Source: JANXLS01 sp038227045
Lineage (GTDB): Bacteria > Planctomycetota > SZUA-567 > H5-PLA8
Reading direction: 5' to 3'
Assembly (NCBI GenBank): GCA_038227045.1
Contig: JBBRQD010000094.1
Location: 1-20,675 of the forward strand
Length of the DNA stretch: 20,675 bases
The position numbers were made by a program, and so were the translations under genes. The notes below the pieces were generated by a model. It searched no databases and was not told the origin of the DNA. It saw only the letters and a program-made list of their open reading frames with translations. Below are positions 1-8,937 of the stretch, in pieces (within the stretch, counting starts at the first letter, position 1; the number at the start of each line of letters is the position of its first letter).

Positions 1-132
1 GGCGCCCATGGCCAGAGCGCAAGGCCCACGAAAGCCCGAAAGCGCCCATTTTGCGCAGGCTGACAAAGCCATTGAAAGCCATTGGAATCAAAAACTTGAG
101 CGAGCAAAAACGGATGGCGGGTTAACGGCGTT
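1..132. other. Left-edge stretch without a recognised gene
   Basis: Short open frames exist here, but none has a convincing ribosome binding site or recognisable protein sequence. The only local structure seen is a ten-base tandem duplication, AAAGCCATTG at 65-74 and again at 75-84. The stretch could be the downstream flank of a gene outside the window. Confidence 0.4.
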
Positions 133-377
133 GGGTGCCACTGGTAGGTACTCCTACCAGTGCGAATCGGCAAGACGCGCACAAACTCACCCCACATTCC
201 TGACGGCACTCAATCTCACCGCACAATACAACATTGCAACTTCAAAACACTCACAATCGGCAATTCAGGATCAATGGGGCAATTCGATTCGGTGCGTAAA
301 GCTGCCGACGTGAGACTGAGGACATGCGGACAGCTCCTTCCGATCCGCACTGGTAGGAGTACCTACCAGTGGCACCC
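133..377. repeat. 245-bp unit bounded by hairpin-forming inverted repeats
   Basis: The left end (133-170) and right end (340-377) are reverse complements of each other with one mismatch in 38 positions; the outer 32 bases (133-164 against 346-377) match perfectly. Each end is also a self-complementary hairpin, with arms ACTGGTAGG and CCTACCAGT around the loop TACT or its complement AGTA. The 169-bp interior shows no convincing gene. No clear target-site duplication flanks the unit (only TT on each side). The architecture resembles a miniature non-autonomous mobile element or a BIME-like paired palindrome. It could also be a pair of identical operator sites for a dimeric regulator. I do not recognise the family. 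Confidence 0.7.
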
Positions 378-819
378 TTTTTTGTCCAAGCCGCGATCAA
401 CGGCTCACAGTTTATCTATGCTAACGGCCACCCGCCAAAGCATCGGCGACCGGACTTATGTAACATACACGACCTTCTTTGCACCCGCGACCAAACCCGG
501 TGCGTACTCGACCAAGTTTATACCATAAGTAACGCTGAGAATTAGGCGCGTCCGACTGAAAATCGGCGCACACGCATCGGTGCAGGTTTGCTCCATTCAC
601 AGGATAACACCCAAAATATAGTAAAAATTCGAGTTCGCTACACTCCAAAAAGTACATTTCGAATAATTAAGGGTTCCCTATGTGCACTTTGCCGCTTTCC
701 ATTTGCTTACAATATATAGGGTGGGGCTGCTGCAATTTTACTCGACATCGACGCCACCGGCGCCCGAGTCGATAGCTGCCTTCAATTGTTTTCCTCAATT
801 CGAGGACATGGAGTCTACG
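378..819. other. Intergenic region upstream of the Ig-domain protein
   Basis: No frame here looks like a real protein. The region becomes AT-rich from about 600. A weak sigma70-like promoter is possible on the plus strand: TTGCCG at 689-694, an 18-bp spacer, and TATATA at 713-718, each four of six to consensus. It would leave a leader of roughly 95 bases before the ATG at 820. This is suggestive only. Confidence 0.3.
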
Positions 820-2889
820 ATGAAAAAGACATGTGCCTTTGTGGCATATCTGGCGCTCAGCCTCGCCGTTTCGGCGAGAGCAGCAACCTCATTTCGATAT
901 TTGACTACGGCGCTGCCGGACGGCAGCACAAATGCAGCTTATTCTGCAACCCTTCTTACGGCCAACGCGTCAGGTCCCGTCACCTTCTCCATCACGAGCG
1001 GTGCTCTTCCAACTGGGCTGACTTTGAACGCGGGTACTGGTGTCATTTCAGGGCGGCCCACTGTCGTCGAGCAGACGACCCCGACATTTACAGCCGCTGA
1101 CGGAGTCTCGACGATTACGTTCACGACATCGATCAAGATCAGCGCGGCTGGCGGCGGCGGCAATGGAGGCGTGACGTTCACGACAGTCTCGTTTCCGCAG
1201 GGCCAGGTCGGAACCCCTTACACCACCACGATCGTTACCACCGGCGGTGTTGGACCGTACGTCTATGGTGCGGCGGACTTGCCGGCCGGCCTGACGTTGG
1301 ACGGCCTGACGCGAATCATTTCCGGTACGCCCAGCGAAGCGGGCACGTTCTATGTTACATTGACGGCCAACGATGCAGGTGAAGCGAACAAGGTCATCAC
1401 CACAATTCCCATGTTGATCCTGCCATTCAATTCCACGTTTCAGTTTACAACGATCATCCTCAACAACGGCCAAGTGGGAACACCCTTCAGCAATACTTGG
1501 ACGACAAGCGGAGCTGCCGGTACCGTCACGTTCTCGTCATCGGGACTGCCCGCCGGGCTGACGCTTGACCGGACGACGGGTGTTGTCTCGGGAACACCGA
1601 CAGTCGCTGGAACATTTCTCGTGGTACTAAGCGCGAACGATGGCATATCCACGATCTTCATGAATCGGACGATGTGGATTGCGCCGTCAGCCACCAGCAA
1701 TTTTTACTGGGATTTCTTCGGAATTCCCGCGGCGCTTGTCAACCAGAATTACTCTCGGCAGCCGCCGATTGTCGTGGCCACGCAGAATCCCGGCCCCGGA
1801 AACGGTGTCACGTATACCGCCGTCGGATTTCCGTCCGGCATTGTCTATAATACAATGACCGGTGAGATCACCGGCACACCGATCCAAGTGGGCATCTATC
1901 CCGTGACGTTGACAGCCACGAGCAGCACCAATGAAGTCTTGATTCTGAAATTTGATTTCCCCGTGCTTGGACCCAAGGGCGGCAGCGTCAACGATATTCC
2001 TGTCAACCTGTGGGTGTCGAAGCAGTCAGTTCACAAAACTGCCGCCGGAAAAGACTCGTGGAAAGCGGCGTACATATACAATGCCGACCGCCGGACTGGA
2101 CGTGCGTTCGATCCCGCAACGTTGCCCGGCAACTCGCCGGCCTTCATAGTCGATTTGGGCGCACATGATCTGACCGTCAATGCGAATGCCTTTACGACCG
2201 CAGCAGGAAAATTCATGTTTAAAAGTGTCGCCGGCAACACGCCCAAAGTCATTGTACTGATCGATCCGCATAAGGAAACAATCGCGATCACCACAACCAG
2301 CGACACATTCACCGACACATTTCCGGGCGTGCTGACAAACGCAGTGACGCTTGGAAGCAGCGGCTATAAGCTGGATGAATTCTTCGATAGAAAAGGCGTC
2401 TTTACACCGACCTTTGGCTTTCGAAAAACCGCGTTCGTGGTATCGAGCGCCAAAGTCACCGCGGGCAAAGGTGCCAATTTGGACTCCGCTACATTCAATA
2501 TGTTGCTGGCTGATCCTGCCTTTGAATTCATTCCCGGTTCCACCGACTTCGAATTCCGTCTGACTGTGGCCGGCACAACGACCGTTGTGGCAGACAAAGT
2601 ATTTACGTCGCTGGTGACGGGAACGGTAAAAACCGACCCGAAGACCGGAGTCATGCTCTTCAAACTCAAGAGTAACAAGGATACAGCGGCCACCAACGTT
2701 CTTACCAAATTTACGTATGACAGTAAGTCTGGGAAGATATTGCTGACGCTGACACAAGCAACGCTTTCCGCCCTCACGGGAACTGAGATTCACGTCGGTG
2801 TGGAGCTAATTGTAGGAAGCAAAGACTACACAACGGCAGTGACGCTCTTTGCTCCGACGGCCGGTTCATATACGACAACCAAACCGTAA
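820..2889 (+). CDS. Secreted protein with tandem putative-Ig (He_PIG-like) repeats
   Basis: The ATG at 820 is chosen because GGAG lies six bases upstream and because it starts a clean signal peptide, MKKTC...VSARA, about 21 residues. The frame is open further upstream to 682, but that extension does not look like protein. The 689-residue product has four similar segments at roughly 27-108, 118-202, 207-288 and 294-383. The pattern LPxGLTLD...TGxISGTPxxAGTF is clear in the second and third segments and weaker in the first and fourth. It is typical of putative Ig domains of cell-surface and secreted proteins. Residues from about 390 to the end form a beta-rich region with Thr/Val-rich strands that I do not recognise. 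No catalytic motif is seen, so a binding, adhesive or surface-structural role is inferred. It is monocistronic and converges on the next gene. Confidence 0.85.
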   Translation: MKKTCAFVAYLALSLAVSARAATSFRYLTTALPDGSTNAAYSATLLTANASGPVTFSITSGALPTGLTLNAGTGVISGRPTVVEQTTPTFTAADGVSTITFTTSIKISAAGGGGNGGVTFTTVSFPQGQVGTPYTTTIVTTGGVGPYVYGAADLPAGLTLDGLTRIISGTPSEAGTFYVTLTANDAGEANKVITTIPMLILPFNSTFQFTTIILNNGQVGTPFSNTWTTSGAAGTVTFSSSGLPAGLTLDRTTGVVSGTPTVAGTFLVVLSANDGISTIFMNRTMWIAPSATSNFYWDFFGIPAALVNQNYSRQPPIVVATQNPGPGNGVTYTAVGFPSGIVYNTMTGEITGTPIQVGIYPVTLTATSSTNEVLILKFDFPVLGPKGGSVNDIPVNLWVSKQSVHKTAAGKDSWKAAYIYNADRRTGRAFDPATLPGNSPAFIVDLGAHDLTVNANAFTTAAGKFMFKSVAGNTPKVIVLIDPHKETIAITTTSDTFTDTFPGVLTNAVTLGSSGYKLDEFFDRKGVFTPTFGFRKTAFVVSSAKVTAGKGANLDSATFNMLLADPAFEFIPGSTDFEFRLTVAGTTTVVADKVFTSLVTGTVKTDPKTGVMLFKLKSNKDTAATNVLTKFTYDSKSGKILLTLTQATLSALTGTEIHVGVELIVGSKDYTTAVTLFAPTAGSYTTTKP

Positions 2890-2947
2890 GGAATCCGGAC
2901 GACGGTTAATTGGACGGTTAGGGAGGGAATTCTTGTCGCTGGCGCGA

Positions 2948-2971
2948 CCCGCCCCCGCAAGCTGGGGCGGG
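2948..2971. terminator. GC-rich hairpin between convergent genes
   Basis: CCCGCCCC at 2948-2955 pairs perfectly with GGGGCGGG at 2964-2971 around an eight-base loop. It sits 58 bases after the stop of the Ig-domain gene and ten bases beyond the stop of the opposing large gene, so it could stop transcription from both sides. No T-run follows on either strand, so it may instead be a generic intergenic palindrome. Confidence 0.4.
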
Positions 2972-2980
2972 CCACCCGCG

Positions 2981-5900
2981 TTACTTCTCGTCGAGATTGA
3001 AATCGAAATCTTTCCCGTTGCTCTTTGTTTTATCGAGCAGATTCGTGGGTTCGGCGAACGATGGCGTTTCGCTGTTGCGGCCGGGGAAGATTGCCCAGCC
3101 CCACAGGTCCGGCTCCAGGCGCGCTTCGCTGGGGGCGTCGGCGAGCGTCGAGGTGGCTTTGTTGGACCAATAGGATCGGCTTAACACCGCCGAGCCTTGT
3201 GCGTCCGTCTCGAGCACGCCCCAATCGAATTTGATGCGCGTGCCGGGCTTCGGATCGAGGCCGATTGATTTCAGCGGCAGCGTCACTTCGAGGGTATAGC
3301 CCGCGTCGGTCTTTTCATAGTTCACGACCACGCCGTCCAATTGACGCACGGCGTCGAACTCCGTGCGGCCAACCGGAGAGATGGCCTCCCAGCGCTGATC
3401 TTTGGGCGCGCCCGGCACGACGGCGTCATAGAGCACCGCGACCGGTTTGTCTTTGAGCATGCCAATGAGCACACGCTTGTCGCCTTCGACGGGCGCGCGG
3501 CGTTTCGGGTCGGCGTTTGGATTGAGGCCAAGCATCAGATCCACGCAGGCGCCGCTCTTGAAGAGCCGGTCCCATTGCTCGCCGGTGTTTTTGAATGGCC
3601 CGGCTCCCGAGACGACATAACGCGCGTACAGATTGGCCTTGTCGTTGCACATTTGAAAGGAGACCGCGCGCCCCGGATTGAAGAGATCGGTTTGCTGTCG
3701 AGCCGCCGGCAATGTTTCCCAGCGCTTGCCAAGGCCGGTGCCTTCGATCGAAAAACAATCGAGCACTTTGGCTTCTTCGCGCGCGCGGAATTTAACGACT
3801 TCCTGCGTCCAGGCCTGCGCTTTTGAAATATCGTCGGGCGTAATTTTGATTTCACCGTTCAGCCGTTTGAACTTTTCAATTCCTGAAACCTCGACGATGC
3901 TGGCATGGTTGTGCCCAGCCACGGCGTAGTATTTTCCATCGGCGCGAGAACGGCAGAACCAGGCGTTGAAATGCTCCTGCCCTGTCGTGATGTCGTCCAT
4001 CCTCATCAAACGTTCGTGTTCTTTTTGACTCCAGGCGATGCGCTTGCCGTCGCGTAGATCGCGGAAGATGCGCCCTGCCAGCAACCCGTCGGCTGTCCAG
4101 ATATTCCACACGCCGAAGTTGGAATTGATCACGTAGAATTCTCCGAGATCGCCTTCTGGCGCGACCTCGTGACCGGCCAGCATGAACTGGCAGACGACTT
4201 GTCCCGGCGAATACGGCTTGCAATTCCGGTCGGGGCCGACGCCCGCGCCTTCCTGTTTGTAGCTCCACAGTTCCTGGCCTTCGGCGCTGAAGCACGCCTC
4301 CGGAGCGCCGACTCCCGCGCGGTAAAACGTTCCGTTTTGCAGGCGCATGTACGCGCCCAAACCGTCTTTTGACGGCGGAAGCGGCAGCTTTTTTTCTTCG
4401 TAGACAGGCGCGCCGTCGGCGAGAAATTCTTTGACTTCGAACCGGTACGGTCCGGCTTGCGTTTCGAGGCGGTCGTCAAATTGCGTGAGCGCCGGAATGT
4501 GCTTATCCTGAAAAATGCATTCGTCGTATTGAGGCACGCCGTCGCCATTGCGGTCGGTCCAGGTAAATTGGAGATCGGCGAGCACACGCTTGCCCAGCGC
4601 TTTCAACATCTCCGGACTCTGCAACGCGGGTAACGCATCCGCGTGGCCCATCGCCGCCACGCGGCGCAGATGGTCTTTTTCATAGAGATAAACGATGCCG
4701 CAGCGCATCGAGAAATTCGAATCGCCGCTGCGGTTCACCATATAGACGCGATCCTTGATGCGAATTGGCACCTCGCCGGCTTCGCTGTTGCCCGTCCACG
4801 TCAGATTCTTGAGACGCGACTTGCCCGTCTGCCAGTCGAGTTCGAATTCCAGCGGACCATAGAAGAGGCGGCTCTTGTCGCCGGGATCGAGCACCCCCGC
4901 CCCGCCGTATTGTGTTGGGCCGAGATAATCGCGCAGGAACGTGCCTTCGGGACTCCAGCAACTGATGCGTTTCGGAAACCACGTCGTGTCGGCGCACCAG
5001 AGTTTGCCGTCGCGGTCCACGGCGATGGCGGTGAGTTCCTGAAACCGGTTGGGATTCCACGGGCCGGCTTGATAGCCGCCGGGTTCGCCGATTTGCCGCA
5101 GGAATTTTCCGGCCGGATCGAAGACGCGAACGACGCGCTTTTCGGGTGCGGCATCGTAGACGTAAAGATTTCCGTGCGAATCGCACGCCAGCGCACCGGG
5201 CTTTTTCACGTCAACAGAAATGGGCTGGTGTTTCCCGGCGTCGAGATCGACTTTGACAACGACTCCATCCGCCACGGCGTAGAGAGTTCCGTCCGGCGCG
5301 TAGGCCAATTGGGCCGGTTTGCGGATCGCTATTTCGCGTTCGATTTTCCCGGTTGTCCCGTCGACAATTTCAAGCCGCTCTGCGACGGTGCTCGCGACGG
5401 CGGCTTCACCGCCAAGATATTTCAGCGGCGCGACGCCAAAGACGCGGCAGCGCGCGGGATCGATTCCAAGGACATCTTTCGCACAACAGCCTTCGCGCGT
5501 ACTGGCGACCCATTGCGAGACGGAGCGCAGCCGGATCGCGCGCGTCGCTATTTCGCGGCCGAAGTCGATCGTTTCATCCAGATAGCGCGCGTTAGCGTTG
5601 TGCGCTGCAAAGCCCGAATGGTTCGTACGCCTCTGCGAAACGAACTGCGTGATCTTCTCCCAATTCGCCGTGCCGTTGATGTCGATGGCCTCGCCAGGCG
5701 GACCAACGTAGGTGTCGACTTCCGTGAGTTCGGCGTCGACTTCTTTTATGGCCAGGCCGCGCAAAGTCTGCGGCTCTTTCCATTCAAGCATGTAAATCGC
5801 CGGCGCCGCTCGCGAAAGAGGCTCGGCGCGCGCGGCGTTCCAGACGCCGTCTTTGTCGATCTTGCCGGAATTCACGCGCACGGACGCGGTACCGAATTGG

Positions 5901-8281
5901 TTGCTGAACCGGCGTCGCAGAATGCGCATGCCTTCGAGCTGCGCGCGCCACGCTCCGGGCGCATCGCCTGGCTCCCCTTGCTTGTGCTTCGTTACGTCTC
6001 CGCCGCCGGGAGTTTCGGGTTCGATATCGGCACCGGTGTTAATGATGTCGCTCAATTCGTCGTCCGCACCTTTAACGAACGAAATCAGCAGCGCGCGCGT
6101 GGAAGTGTTGGCCGGAGCGGTCGCCACATCCCACGCCAGCGTGGCCTGATGTTCAAATTCAATCCACTGATCGCGCTTCGCCAGATTGGGCGGATAAGGC
6201 GCGTCGGACTTAAGCGCGCTGATTTTGACGCGGTACGGTTCGCCCGCGGGCACCGGGAAAACGCAGGAGCCGATCTGTACCGGCGAACCGAACGCAAGCA
6301 AGATGTGATTCTTGTGGCCCGGCCCTTTGGTGGATTCCAGATAGGTCAAGCCGTGCCCCGGTGCGTAGCCGGGCGGCGCGCCTTTAAGCCGGAAGAGCCG
6401 CAGAAAATCGTTCAACGGATCCGGCACGATTTCATAGGGAATCTTCGGCTTTCGCGCTTCTCGATACGAGGGCTTGCAGTGCGCCATATCGACGACATCC
6501 CATCCGCACGAATTCGCCAGGTAGTTGTCGATGGCGTTTACGGCCAGCACGATTTTGCCGTCTCGCGCCGCAATGGCGCTGACGCCGCGCTGGCGTTGTT
6601 CGTTGTTCTGAGCGACGAAGATGCTCTTCCATTTATGAGTCGCGATGTCCACGGCCCACACGCGGTCCGCGCCTTCATCTTTCGATCCGTACGCGCCGAA
6701 CCCGCCGTGCTGCACGAAAACTGTTTTGCCGTCAGTGGCCATGCCTCTGCCCGCGGACCAGGCCGAGAACGAATGAATGCCCCAGAGTTTGCGGCCGGAG
6801 ATGTCGCACGCCGCGAAGCCGACGCCGCTTTCGGGAACGGGCGCGCCGCAGAATACAAAGTCGCCGGCGGCACAGACGCTGAGCGGCGCGGAATGATCGG
6901 CGAGCCAGCCGCCGGGACCGTCGTTGCCGTTCAACCACGCCGAATTTTCAGGATGGTGCACGCTCACGTTCGGATAGGCGGTCTGCTCGTAGCGCAATTC
7001 AAGCGGCGGCGCCGTGATGGCTTTCCAATGGTACGTGCCTGGGGCGACGAGCTTGCCGTTTTCGTCGGCCAGATCCCACGCCTCACGATGCTCGCCGGCG
7101 GTGCGTTCCTCGCGGGCGACGAGGTTGCGTACGCGCCTGCCTTGCGCGTCGTCGATGGCAAACGTGAGAAACCCATCCTGCGGCGCGCGGTAGGCGATCG
7201 ACAACGGCGGCGGCGGGGGTTCGGTGATCAAACTGGGCCGCGGCGCATCTTTCAAATCCTCAAACGCCATCAAGGCATCGATCCGCGCGACCTGCGTTTG
7301 CGGTGCCTGCGTTTTAAAAATCCTAAATCGCACGCCTGTCGTCTGCATTGGTTTAGCGAACGCGATCCAGCGGCCCTGCAAGTTTGTGGATGTAAATTGC
7401 GCCGGTTTAAGCCACGTCCATTCGGATTCGACTCCGGCCAGAGGCGTCAGATTGCCACCGCCAGGAGTGAAGACATCAATCTTGACGTCGCTGAAGTTGT
7501 CCTGAATGTACAGACCCGACAGCGTGTGCGGCTCGTCCCATGCCAGAATGTACCATTGCGAATGCACGTCGCTGATGGCGGGCGACGGGATGTTGCCATT
7601 GGTGTTGGGGCCGGTGGAAAGCCAGCGTCCCTTTGCATGCGCCGGGTCGATGGCGCGATGCAACACGTTGTTTAAATTCGTTGGCGCTTGATATTCGGTC
7701 TTGGCCCGCGCACCGGCCACCGGTGCAACATTGACGAAACGCTCCGAATAAATGCGCACTGGGCCTAGCGTGGATTGACCTGATTTGCGGAGGTCGGTGA
7801 AGAGCAGCGCGCGCGTTTGCACCGCGGCGTCGAACGGCATGAGTTGAACTTGCCCACTCGTGGAAAGAGGCACGGACGCCCAATGCGCGGGGTTGCCCGG
7901 ATCGCCGGGAAATGGCGCGTCTGGTTTGAGGACGGCGACCTGTGCGGCGGAGGCGAGCACGCTCCCGACGGTGATAGGCTGCTTAAACGTCACAATATAA
8001 TGAAACGTGTCAGCCGTTTGCAATTCGCCCGCCACGCTGCCGGCTGTCCATAGCCTGTACGGGGCATCCACGACTGGGGCAACACCGAGCGCGTAAAACA
8101 TTCGGGGTACGTCCAGCTCACCGGCTTTGCCATTGTGCAGCACGCGGCAGTTGGCCACGTCGATCTGTTCACGGGTGAGCAGCGGACGCATAGGCGCGCC
8201 CTGTTCCTGCGCCCAACTGGTGTTGATGATGAGAATGGCGAGCAGAAGCGCCAACGTTCCCACATGTTTCAATGCGCCCAT
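2981..8281 (-). CDS. Giant secreted multidomain beta-propeller protein with FlgD-like and CBM9/DOMON-like domains
   Basis: This 1766-residue protein starts with a signal peptide ending near SWAQ (residues 1-24). The order seen is: an N-terminal region with discoidin-like stretches (about 45-330); a FlgD-like Ig segment at about 356-438 with GRRVRNLV...GEHREAWDLADENGKLVAPGTY split across its strands; propeller-like repeats from about 460; a second discoidin-like stretch; NHL-like repeats at about 985-1135 (DGTLYAVADG, DSHGNLYVYD, DRDGKLWCAD); an EF-hand/dockerin-like loop DRNGDGVPQYDE near 1240; and a C-terminal domain at about 1514-1734 resembling CBM9/DOMON-like carbohydrate-binding modules. 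No glycoside hydrolase or peptidase active site is recognised, so a polysaccharide-binding or surface role is inferred. The start is weakly supported by ribosome binding (GGAA about 12 bases upstream). No co-transcribed neighbour is evident. Confidence 0.85.
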   Translation of the reverse strand: MGALKHVGTLALLLAILIINTSWAQEQGAPMRPLLTREQIDVANCRVLHNGKAGELDVPRMFYALGVAPVVDAPYRLWTAGSVAGELQTADTFHYIVTFKQPITVGSVLASAAQVAVLKPDAPFPGDPGNPAHWASVPLSTSGQVQLMPFDAAVQTRALLFTDLRKSGQSTLGPVRIYSERFVNVAPVAGARAKTEYQAPTNLNNVLHRAIDPAHAKGRWLSTGPNTNGNIPSPAISDVHSQWYILAWDEPHTLSGLYIQDNFSDVKIDVFTPGGGNLTPLAGVESEWTWLKPAQFTSTNLQGRWIAFAKPMQTTGVRFRIFKTQAPQTQVARIDALMAFEDLKDAPRPSLITEPPPPPLSIAYRAPQDGFLTFAIDDAQGRRVRNLVAREERTAGEHREAWDLADENGKLVAPGTYHWKAITAPPLELRYEQTAYPNVSVHHPENSAWLNGNDGPGGWLADHSAPLSVCAAGDFVFCGAPVPESGVGFAACDISGRKLWGIHSFSAWSAGRGMATDGKTVFVQHGGFGAYGSKDEGADRVWAVDIATHKWKSIFVAQNNEQRQRGVSAIAARDGKIVLAVNAIDNYLANSCGWDVVDMAHCKPSYREARKPKIPYEIVPDPLNDFLRLFRLKGAPPGYAPGHGLTYLESTKGPGHKNHILLAFGSPVQIGSCVFPVPAGEPYRVKISALKSDAPYPPNLAKRDQWIEFEHQATLAWDVATAPANTSTRALLISFVKGADDELSDIINTGADIEPETPGGGDVTKHKQGEPGDAPGAWRAQLEGMRILRRRFSNQFGTASVRVNSGKIDKDGVWNAARAEPLSRAAPAIYMLEWKEPQTLRGLAIKEVDAELTEVDTYVGPPGEAIDINGTANWEKITQFVSQRRTNHSGFAAHNANARYLDETIDFGREIATRAIRLRSVSQWVASTREGCCAKDVLGIDPARCRVFGVAPLKYLGGEAAVASTVAERLEIVDGTTGKIEREIAIRKPAQLAYAPDGTLYAVADGVVVKVDLDAGKHQPISVDVKKPGALACDSHGNLYVYDAAPEKRVVRVFDPAGKFLRQIGEPGGYQAGPWNPNRFQELTAIAVDRDGKLWCADTTWFPKRISCWSPEGTFLRDYLGPTQYGGAGVLDPGDKSRLFYGPLEFELDWQTGKSRLKNLTWTGNSEAGEVPIRIKDRVYMVNRSGDSNFSMRCGIVYLYEKDHLRRVAAMGHADALPALQSPEMLKALGKRVLADLQFTWTDRNGDGVPQYDECIFQDKHIPALTQFDDRLETQAGPYRFEVKEFLADGAPVYEEKKLPLPPSKDGLGAYMRLQNGTFYRAGVGAPEACFSAEGQELWSYKQEGAGVGPDRNCKPYSPGQVVCQFMLAGHEVAPEGDLGEFYVINSNFGVWNIWTADGLLAGRIFRDLRDGKRIAWSQKEHERLMRMDDITTGQEHFNAWFCRSRADGKYYAVAGHNHASIVEVSGIEKFKRLNGEIKITPDDISKAQAWTQEVVKFRAREEAKVLDCFSIEGTGLGKRWETLPAARQQTDLFNPGRAVSFQMCNDKANLYARYVVSGAGPFKNTGEQWDRLFKSGACVDLMLGLNPNADPKRRAPVEGDKRVLIGMLKDKPVAVLYDAVVPGAPKDQRWEAISPVGRTEFDAVRQLDGVVVNYEKTDAGYTLEVTLPLKSIGLDPKPGTRIKFDWGVLETDAQGSAVLSRSYWSNKATSTLADAPSEARLEPDLWGWAIFPGRNSETPSFAEPTNLLDKTKSNGKDFDFNLDEK

Positions 8282-8359
8282 GGGTCGTGAGTTCCAATTG
8301 CCATTGGATTAATACACCCGGACACGTTCATTCAGCGGAAAATGCGGTTTCTCCTTGCG

Positions 8360-8581
8360 TTAAAGTTTCTGCTCTTTCCGATGCTCCTTCAATCCTACGT
8401 AATGCAGTTTCATCAAGTCCGGCTTGTGTTTGTTCAGGGAGCGCTCGATGTTGTAGCCGTCGATGCTGTGTTCACCTTTTTTTATCTCGTCGGCGGCGGC
8501 TTGAATTTTTGCGGCGGCGGCAACCAATTCCGCCCAGCCTTCCTCGGCGGTCTGCCACGGATTTACTGCGTTCTCGGCCAT
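8360..8581 (-). CDS. Small hypothetical protein, 73 residues
   Basis: The ATG at 8581 is preferred because GGAG lies eight bases upstream and the sequence from here (MAENAVNPWQTAEEGWAEL) looks like a natural N-terminus; the open frame further upstream to 8743 does not. The product is charged and probably mostly helical: an Ala-rich segment at 18-32, then a Lys/His-rich C-terminus. There is no signal peptide or membrane segment, so it is probably cytoplasmic. I do not recognise a family. It lies 78 bases upstream of the giant secreted gene on the same strand and could share a transcript with it, but nothing shows a functional link. Confidence 0.6.
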   Translation of the reverse strand: MAENAVNPWQTAEEGWAELVAAAAKIQAAADEIKKGEHSIDGYNIERSLNKHKPDLMKLHYVGLKEHRKEQKL

Positions 8582-8614
8582 GAAATTTTCTCCAAAATAT
8601 TTTGACAAGGGGGC

Positions 8615-8641
8615 ATTATCGTCCGGCTGCGTGGAATTCAA
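8615..8641 (-). promoter_or_regulatory. Weak candidate promoter for the 73-residue gene
   Basis: On the minus strand TTGAAT (8641-8636) is followed after 15 bases by GATAAT (8620-8615). The -10 matches five of six consensus bases; the -35 matches four; the spacer is short. It lies about 35 bases upstream of the start codon at 8581. Confidence 0.3.
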
Positions 8642-8727
8642 ATGCCGAACGGAGTTTATCGGCATCTTTCGGCGCCGATCCGGCATCCAAATCTTCGAAA
8701 CGGTCGATTTTATAACATGTATCGTGC

Positions 8728-8756
8728 TTGAATTTTGGCGCAAAATCGGCTACAGT
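8728..8756 (+). promoter_or_regulatory. Candidate promoter for the Ser/Thr kinase gene
   Basis: TTGAAT (8728-8733) and TACAGT (8751-8756) are separated by exactly 17 bases, each four of six to the sigma70 consensus. They lie in the divergent region between the small hypothetical gene and the kinase. The leader to the ATG at 8938 would be about 175 bases, in which no other structure was recognised. Confidence 0.35.
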
Positions 8757-8937
8757 TGGATTACGTGTATTACTCCGACTAAGAATCTGGATGGGATGTT
8801 GCGTTTCGATGCGGCATCCTGGAGCCAATTGAGGCGAAGTTCGGACGCGGTGTTGCTAACGTTCGTGCGCAAAAGAACCGATAACAGGGGAAGGAAAATT
8901 CTTGAAGCGCGCTGGACTGAGCGAGGGATTACTGGAA

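Noticed and set aside
133..377. CRISPR array
   Set aside because: Only two repeat copies exist, in opposite orientation, 169 bases apart; there are no regularly spaced spacers and no cas genes.
421..657. 78-codon minus-strand frame upstream of the Ig-repeat gene
   Set aside because: No ribosome binding site is evident and the composition is unlike a natural protein.
4643..7675. A 1010-codon open frame on the plus strand inside the giant secreted gene
   Set aside because: It is exactly antisense to a gene with a signal peptide and recognisable domains. Its translation is Arg/Ala/Val-rich with no family features, as expected for a shadow in GC-rich DNA.
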